Below are positions 6,562-10,560 of a stretch of DNA of 10,560 bases, one piece after another. Source of the stretch: an uncultured Odoribacter sp. GTDB lineage: Bacteria; Bacteroidota; Bacteroidia; Bacteroidales; Marinifilaceae. How positions within the stretch are numbered: position 1 is the first letter of the stretch; every line of letters begins with the position of its first letter. The stretch spans positions 1 to 10,560 of the forward strand of contig CAJJNP010000117.1 in NCBI GenBank assembly GCA_905193145.1, written 5' to 3'. The notes below the pieces were generated by a model. The model did no database searches and had not been told where the DNA came from. It saw nothing but the letters and a program-made list of their open reading frames with translations. The position numbers and the translations under genes were made by a program.

Positions 6562-7464
6562 CTACACCACTCCCTCGGCGGTAAGAAAATCCATAATTTC
6601 TGCAACATGGTCGGGATGGAACCAGTGGATATCAGTATCACGACGAAACCAAGAGAGTTGCTTACGGGCATAACGGCGGGAGTTACGCTGAATGAGGCGC
6701 ACAGCTTCCGCCAAATCGTATTGCCCTTCAAAATGGTCGAAAAGTTCTTTGTACCCGACGGTGTTCAAGGCATTCAGATGGCGGAGCGGGAAAAGCGAAC
6801 GGGCTTCAACTTCAAGTCCTTCGTCCATCATCATCTCTACACGGCGGTCGATGCGGGCATACAATTCTTCGCGGTCACGGTTCAGACCGATACGCACAAT
6901 GCGGAAGCCACGATCTTTGGGTTTGTTGGTGCGCAATGAAGAGTATGGCACACCTGCCATACGGCACACTTCGACGGCATGCAACACCCGTTTGCCATTA
7001 TTCAGGTCTACCTGGTCGTAAAAAACAGGATCCAGTTCTTTCAGCATTTCACGAATACGCTCCAAGCCTTCACGCTCATAGACCTCCATCAATTCTGCAC
7101 GTAGCTCCGGCGCAATGGTCGGAATATCATCTATACCTTTACATACTGCATCGATATAAAGCATGGAGCCACCGGTCATGACGACAACATCTCTGCTCTC
7201 GAACAATGAACGAATCTGCTCTAAAGCCTCTACCTCGAATTGCCAGGAGTTGTAGTAATCCTGTACCGATTTGGTCTGGATAAAATGGTGGGGCACGGCA
7301 GCCAACTGTTCTGCCGACGGCACAGCTGTGCCTATCCGCATTTCTTTATATATCTGACGGGAATCACTGGAAATAATATGTGTGCCGAAATGTCGGGCTA
7401 TATCTATACTCAAGTCGGTTTTCCCGACTCCGGTGGGACCTAACAATACAAGGAGGGTTTTCAT
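6562..7464 (-). CDS. miaA: tRNA dimethylallyltransferase
   Basis: This enzyme transfers a dimethylallyl group from DMAPP to N6 of A37 in tRNAs that read codons starting with U, the first step of i6A/ms2i6A synthesis, which steadies codon reading. The 300-residue length fits the family. Visible signatures are the P-loop GPTGVGKT (9-16), SDSRQIYK (33-40), the DYYNSWQF segment (69-76), TGGSMLY (97-103), DLNNGKRVLHAVEV (153-166) and the C-terminal QRNSRRYARKQLSWFRR block (259-275) used in tRNA recognition. The catalytic Asp is expected at D34 of DSRQ. It lies 60 nt downstream of the acidic 218-aa gene on the same strand. A perfect stem-loop sits in that gap, and a GGAAAG about 3 nt before the ATG may serve as ribosome-binding site. 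Confidence 0.98.
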   Translation of the reverse strand: MKTLLVLLGPTGVGKTDLSIDIARHFGTHIISSDSRQIYKEMRIGTAVPSAEQLAAVPHHFIQTKSVQDYYNSWQFEVEALEQIRSLFESRDVVVMTGGSMLYIDAVCKGIDDIPTIAPELRAELMEVYEREGLERIREMLKELDPVFYDQVDLNNGKRVLHAVEVCRMAGVPYSSLRTNKPKDRGFRIVRIGLNRDREELYARIDRRVEMMMDEGLEVEARSLFPLRHLNALNTVGYKELFDHFEGQYDLAEAVRLIQRNSRRYARKQLSWFRRDTDIHWFHPDHVAEIMDFLTAEGVV

Positions 7465-7495
7465 TTCTTTCCAAAAGGCAAAGCAGAAGCGTTAG

Positions 7496-7521
7496 CCGGT
7501 GCTTGCCTAAGCAAGCACCGG
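7496..7521 (-). other. 11-bp perfect stem-loop between two co-directional genes
   Basis: CCGGTGCTTGC, a 4-nt loop and its exact complement GCAAGCACCGG form a strong GC-rich hairpin. On the minus strand it begins 3 nt after the TAA of the 218-aa gene and ends 31 nt before the miaA ATG. Neither strand shows a T-run after the stem, so a classical intrinsic terminator is not supported. It may stabilise the 3' end of the upstream message, act as a partial terminator, or set the ratio of the two genes. Confidence 0.7.
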
Positions 7522-7524
7522 TAT

Positions 7525-8181
7525 TTATAATTTGTCAATATAATCATCCAGACTTTCGAAGCGTTCGTCGTAACCGCCATCTTCATCGTAGCTGTCACTA
7601 CCATATTCGTCGTCTTCATCTCCAAAACGATAATCCTCATCATCGTCATCGTTCTTTCGTCTGCCACGACGACCGGAACTTGTACCGCCGAATTCTTCCA
7701 TGAAGCTGTCATCGTATTCATCATCTTCGTCTTTGTCAAACTCCCAATCTTCATTGACATCATAAGAAGACTGATGAGGCAGCGGTCCTTCACAATATAC
7801 ACAAAGCGGCAATACATCGGCAGAGTCTCCGACATATTCTCCGGCATATTCTACCCGCAAATAGTTATTGGAAAAGAAATCATAAACATAATCCAACTCG
7901 ATACAACTGGCATTCACCACTTCACGAATGGTGGTTACGTCCATCACCAAAGTATTGTTTTCTTCGTCATCATCGCCCAACGACATCTCCATCAAAGCGA
8001 TTTCCCTGCCACGATTGCCTAATTTATCCAAAGCAAAAAACGAAGCCATCTGTGAACCGTCGAACCCCAGAGTCTCAACTATCTTGTCATGAAATTGCTG
8101 AAAAGTCTGATCGCCATTTATTGCAATCTCACATCTAAAATCCGAACTGTCCGGTTTACTGATTTCAAATCTATAGTCCAT
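7525..8181 (-). CDS. pRiA4b ORF-3 / IS1096 TnpR-like protein with acidic tail
   Basis: The product has 218 residues. Residues 1 to about 125 look like a plasmid pRiA4b ORF-3-like domain (PF07929 type, often labelled IS1096 element passenger TnpR family), with FRCEIAINGDQTFQQFHDKIVETLGF (15-40) and the aspects MASFF and LDYVYDFF. Despite the name, such proteins are common as chromosomal genes without any transposon, and there is no sign of one here. From about 141 to the end the chain is a very acidic Asp/Glu/Tyr/Gly tail, broken by a basic patch GRRGRRK (170-176), and is probably disordered. The gene lies 15 nt downstream of the 109-aa membrane protein gene and 60 nt upstream of miaA, so the three probably form one transcription unit. 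The biochemical role is unknown. Confidence 0.85.
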   Translation of the reverse strand: MDYRFEISKPDSSDFRCEIAINGDQTFQQFHDKIVETLGFDGSQMASFFALDKLGNRGREIALMEMSLGDDDEENNTLVMDVTTIREVVNASCIELDYVYDFFSNNYLRVEYAGEYVGDSADVLPLCVYCEGPLPHQSSYDVNEDWEFDKDEDDEYDDSFMEEFGGTSSGRRGRRKNDDDDEDYRFGDEDDEYGSDSYDEDGGYDERFESLDDYIDKL

Positions 8182-8196
8182 AGTTATTTAGTTAAT

Positions 8197-8526
8197 TTAA
8201 AATGCTGAAGAAAATATTCCTGCTCCTACTCCGACAATCAATCCCATAAATAATAATATAATAAACAAAGTTGTAACAGTTGCAAGACATACTGCGATTA
8301 TCGCACAAGTACGCCCAGCATTGACATTCCGGAAAGAAGCTTCCGTATATACCCCGGGAGACTCCCTATAAATACGTCGCTGGTTATTGCCCAAGACCCA
8401 AGCTATGATACCTAATACAAGGCTTATAAAGCCATACAACCAAAAAAGTACCAGGGACAATATCCCCAATATCAAGACCGTGGTCGCATTTGGCAATTCT
8501 CTTTTTCCGTTATTCCATGTTTCCAT
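8197..8526 (-). CDS. Small membrane protein, CCC-motif / DUF4190-like
   Basis: The product has 109 residues and three or so predicted membrane segments: about 15-32 and 32-47 as a hairpin, and 74-101. A short polar loop (48-72) carries NQRRIYRESPGVY and the NAGRTCAII signature. The LPNATTVLILGI start, the Tyr/Pro loop and the NAGR motif are typical of the small 'CCC motif' membrane proteins of Bacteroidetes, related to DUF4190-type proteins. Only two cysteines (C74, C80) are present. Its function is unknown. It is the first gene of the run leading to miaA. The only good start is ATG 8526, and a near-consensus promoter ends 4 nt before it. Confidence 0.82.
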   Translation of the reverse strand: METWNNGKRELPNATTVLILGILSLVLFWLYGFISLVLGIIAWVLGNNQRRIYRESPGVYTEASFRNVNAGRTCAIIAVCLATVTTLFIILLFMGLIVGVGAGIFSSAF

Positions 8527-8530
8527 AAAG

Positions 8531-8562
8531 CAAATATGGTATTATTATTATTTTCTAGCAAA
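8531..8562 (-). promoter_or_regulatory. Promoter of the small membrane protein-miaA unit
   Basis: On the minus strand, TTTG (8562-8559) is followed after exactly 20 nt by CATATTTG (8538-8531), which differs from TAnnTTTG only at its first base. The element pair and spacing fit the Bacteroides housekeeping promoter. The box ends only 4 nt before the ATG at 8526, so a transcript from here would be leaderless or nearly so. Confidence 0.55.
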
Positions 8563-8598
8563 CAAATAATATTATTTTTTATGCTTTTGATGTTGTTT

Positions 8599-9687
8599 TT
8601 ATGAACGGACGATTTCTTCCAAAACATCAAGGGCTTCTTTTACCAAATTGAGGTTAGCCTGCGACCCCATGTGGCCGATACGGAATACCTCTCCTGCCAA
8701 ACAACCATAATTGCCACCCATCACAACTCCCCGGTCACGCAAGCGGGCATCCAGCTCCTCCCAAGTCATATTCTCCGGAACATATACAGCTGTCACTGTA
8801 GGTGAAGGTACTGCATCGGCAACCGGATAAAGCCGCAATCCCATCTCCTCTATTCTTTCCCGACAATATTCTGCCACCTTTTCATGGCGTTCAATGACCC
8901 GCTCCAGGCCTTCTTCAAGCAAGAGTTCACAAGCTTTGTGTAATTGGGCCGTCCCCTGCCAGTATGGAGTGTAAGGGAAATAGGCATCTTCTACTGCCGT
9001 ATGGAAAGGCAACAAAGCATCATAACCAACATACTGCACTTTTTCTATAATCTCCCATGCTTTGGGACTGACAGACAGGAATGACATGGAAGCCGGAGCA
9101 GACAAACATTTCTGCGAGCCGCCAAGACAAAGATCTATATGCCAATCGTCCGTTTTGACTACACTGCCTCCTATACCGGATACGGCATCCACATACAGCA
9201 GGGGCACACCGTATTTTTCTTTCAACAATCCGATTTCCTCTACAGGATTCATCGTACCGCTGGGGGTTTCGTTCTGCACCATCGTGATCATTTTAGGTTG
9301 AAATTCGCGAATGGCTTTTTCAATCAAGTCGAAATCTGTAAATGTTTCATCAAAACCAAAGCCCATTGTACGAACTTCGCAACCGATAGATTCGGCCATT
9401 TGTCCCATACCATAGCCAAATAATCCGGTAGAAAGCGCCAGTACTTTATCTCCCGGCAACAAACAGCTTTTCAACGCACTCCATAAGGCCAACATACCTT
9501 CGCCTGTCTGGATAACCACCTGATTTTTCGTCTGCATAATCTCCCCTAACATCCGGGCAGTATCAGTATATAATTCAACATAATCCTTTTCGATATCGGC
9601 AGAACCGTAATTTTTTATTCCGGCTTCCAACACTTCATGGGACACTGACGTGGGTCCCGGCACCATAGGTATCTGATAAGTTTTCAT
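8599..9687 (-). CDS. PLP-dependent class V aminotransferase (alanine-glyoxylate type)
   Basis: This is a fold-type I aminotransferase related to alanine-glyoxylate and serine-pyruvate aminotransferases, which move an amino group between an amino acid and a 2-oxo acid using pyridoxal phosphate in the cytosol. Numbered from ATG 9687 (362 aa): the PGP motif (10-12), VIQTGEGMLALW for phosphate binding (58-69), NETPSG (139-144), the PLP-ring Asp in VDAVSG (D167), the Schiff-base Lys in GGSQKCLS (K193) and the C-terminal FRIGHMG (335-341). The exact substrate pair is not clear. An in-frame ATG at 9711 would add MAKLNNCS. I prefer 9687 because the family normally starts close to MVPGPT and because the -7-like box at 9730-9723 leaves almost no leader before 9711. 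It is divergent from rsfS. Confidence 0.93.
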   Translation of the reverse strand: MKTYQIPMVPGPTSVSHEVLEAGIKNYGSADIEKDYVELYTDTARMLGEIMQTKNQVVIQTGEGMLALWSALKSCLLPGDKVLALSTGLFGYGMGQMAESIGCEVRTMGFGFDETFTDFDLIEKAIREFQPKMITMVQNETPSGTMNPVEEIGLLKEKYGVPLLYVDAVSGIGGSVVKTDDWHIDLCLGGSQKCLSAPASMSFLSVSPKAWEIIEKVQYVGYDALLPFHTAVEDAYFPYTPYWQGTAQLHKACELLLEEGLERVIERHEKVAEYCRERIEEMGLRLYPVADAVPSPTVTAVYVPENMTWEELDARLRDRGVVMGGNYGCLAGEVFRIGHMGSQANLNLVKEALDVLEEIVRS

Positions 9688-9722
9688 GCTACAATTGTTT
9701 AATTTTGCCATTTTGACATACG

Positions 9723-9730
9723 CAAAACTA
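9723..9730 (-). promoter_or_regulatory. -7 box for the aminotransferase gene
   Basis: TAGTTTTG on the minus strand matches TAnnTTTG. A start about 5 nt further on would leave roughly 30 nt before ATG 9687 but only a few before ATG 9711. No clear -33 TTTG was found at the usual spacing. Confidence 0.45.
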
Positions 9731-9772
9731 TAAAAGAATCGCTATAAAGCGATGTAAAAGTAGAAATATATG

Positions 9773-9780
9773 TATATTTG
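9773..9780 (+). promoter_or_regulatory. -7 box for rsfS-ftsH
   Basis: TATATTTG matches TAnnTTTG and lies 26 nt ahead of the preferred rsfS ATG at 9807. The expected -33 TTTG is not evident. It is back to back with the aminotransferase -7 box, about 43 bp apart, so the two promoters share a short divergent control region. Confidence 0.5.
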
Positions 9781-9806
9781 TCCCTTGAAATTGTTTATTG
9801 GTGAAA

Positions 9807-10169
9807 ATGCTCGAAACTGAAGATATTGTAGGTAAAGTAATTGAAGCGCTTGAAGATAACAAAGCGCATGAGATTGTAAAAATTGATTTGAGAAAAATAG
9901 AAAACTGTTTCTGTAGTTTTTTCGTAATATGTCACGGAACTTCTGGCACACATATTGCGAGTTTAGCAGATGCAGTGGAGGAAAAAGTGAAGGAAGACCT
10001 TCATGAATCACCCTTCCATATAGAAGGGATGAATGCTGCGCAATGGGTGATTGTGGATTATGGGGATGTCGTGGTTCATGTGTTTGACAAAGAGATGCGG
10101 GACTTCTACCAACTGGAGGATTTTTGGGGTGACGGCATTATCGAAAGAATTCCTGAAACAGAAGAGTAA
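9807..10169 (+). CDS. rsfS: Ribosomal silencing factor RsfS
   Basis: RsfS (Iojap/YbeB family) binds ribosomal protein L14 (uL14) on the large subunit and blocks joining of the subunits, slowing translation when nutrients run short. From ATG 9807 the protein has 120 residues, the usual size. The family core is visible as IVKIDLRK (23-30), FFVICHGTSGTHI (38-50) with its Ser/Thr-rich turn, then the hallmark WVIVDYGDVVVHVF (80-93) and FYQLEDFW (100-107). In-frame TTG (9798) and GTG (9801) codons precede the ATG, but ATG 9807 gives the normal N-terminus. It is followed after 29 nt by ftsH, an arrangement common in Bacteroidetes that suggests co-transcription. Confidence 0.96.
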   Translation: MLETEDIVGKVIEALEDNKAHEIVKIDLRKIENCFCSFFVICHGTSGTHIASLADAVEEKVKEDLHESPFHIEGMNAAQWVIVDYGDVVVHVFDKEMRDFYQLEDFWGDGIIERIPETEE

Positions 10170-10198
10170 TAATTTATAGATATATCGAAACATATTAT

Positions 10199-10560
10199 AT
10201 GGCAGAAAACAAGCAAAACAACAAAGACGGAGGATTCAACTTTCCTCCTGTCGGCAACGGAAAACCTATTAAAGCACCTAAATTCAACGGATATTGGCTC
10301 TATTTGATATTGGCTCTTGCTATTATCGGATTTCAATTTATGGGCGGTCAATCCGCTCCCGTACGAACGACCTGGCAGGAAATTCAAAATAAAATGATGA
10401 ATAACGGTGATGTCGAAGAAATCAAACTTATCACGAACAAAGGTCTGGCAAACGTCTATATCAAACCGGATAAGATAGAAAATTATTCTAAACTGAAGGC
10501 CAACGGCTTTAAAAACTCTAGCCCCGGCCCGCAATTTTATTTTATGACCGGTCCGCAGGA
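10199..10560 (+). CDS. ftsH: ATP-dependent zinc metalloprotease FtsH, 5' part
   Basis: The frame opens at ATG 10199 and runs past the right edge with no stop, giving the first 120 residues. A polar N-terminus (MAENKQNNKDGGFNFPP) precedes a membrane segment at about 32-48 (YWLYLILALAIIGFQFM). Then comes the start of the periplasmic FtsH extracellular domain, with TTWQEIQNKMMNNGDVEEI (57-75), which is typical of Bacteroidetes FtsH. The AAA ATPase and HEXGH protease domains would lie outside the window. Full-length FtsH forms a membrane hexamer that degrades misfolded membrane and regulatory proteins. The identity rests on the N-terminal pattern and on the rsfS-ftsH order. Confidence 0.92.
   Translation, partial: MAENKQNNKDGGFNFPPVGNGKPIKAPKFNGYWLYLILALAIIGFQFMGGQSAPVRTTWQEIQNKMMNNGDVEEIKLITNKGLANVYIKPDKIENYSKLKANGFKNSSPGPQFYFMTGPQ

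Noticed and set aside
7525..8181. Mobile element call based on the IS1096/TnpR-like protein
   Set aside because: There is no transposase, terminal inverted repeat or target duplication nearby; the gene sits in an ordinary operon with miaA.
8564..8577. AAATAATATTATTT palindrome followed by T residues
   Set aside because: An A/T-only stem is too weak for a terminator, no plus-strand gene ends there, and such palindromes are frequent in AT-rich spacers.

Overview
The window looks like chromosome from a Bacteroides-type member of the Bacteroidales. The evidence is promoter-like TAnnTTTG (-7) boxes instead of the sigma-70 consensus, few classical Shine-Dalgarno sequences, a TonB-dependent receptor with a carboxypeptidase-regulatory-like N-terminal domain, an SPII lipoprotein, a 'CCC motif'-type small membrane protein, an AAA-ATPase-like/PD-(D/E)XK protein of a kind very abundant in Bacteroidales, and the rsfS-ftsH gene pair typical of this phylum.

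Region 1 (about 280-4235, minus strand) is a self-contained three-gene unit. It runs from a promoter-like site and a small palindrome (4185-4235) through a 110-aa His/Cys-rich membrane-anchored protein (DUF2946-like), a 778-aa TonB-dependent receptor and a 338-aa lipoprotein to a strong rho-independent terminator (287-312). The His/Cys clusters in the two smaller proteins and the ADHAPEVD plug motif in the receptor suggest a transition-metal or metal-complex uptake system of the outer membrane. The substrate cannot be read from the sequence. The unit looks more GC-rich than the DNA to its right.

Region 2 (about 4240-6560) is AT-rich and accessory in character. It holds one 523-aa AAA-ATPase-like/PDDEXK_9 protein on the minus strand, flanked by non-coding DNA. 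One flank has a 10-bp direct repeat at 22-bp spacing. The other has a perfect 35-bp palindrome lying inside a short plus-strand ORF that resembles a decayed, internally deleted DUF1016/YhcG-type nuclease fragment.

Region 3 (6562-8526, minus strand) is a probable housekeeping operon: a small membrane protein, then a pRiA4b ORF-3/IS1096-TnpR-like protein with a very acidic tail, then miaA (tRNA dimethylallyltransferase). An 11-bp perfect stem-loop without a U-tract lies just before miaA.

Region 4 (8599-10560) has a class V aminotransferase on the minus strand, divergent from rsfS (ribosomal silencing factor) and the 5' part of ftsH (membrane AAA protease) on the plus strand. ftsH runs off the right edge. 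No rRNA, tRNA, CRISPR array or intact insertion sequence was seen.
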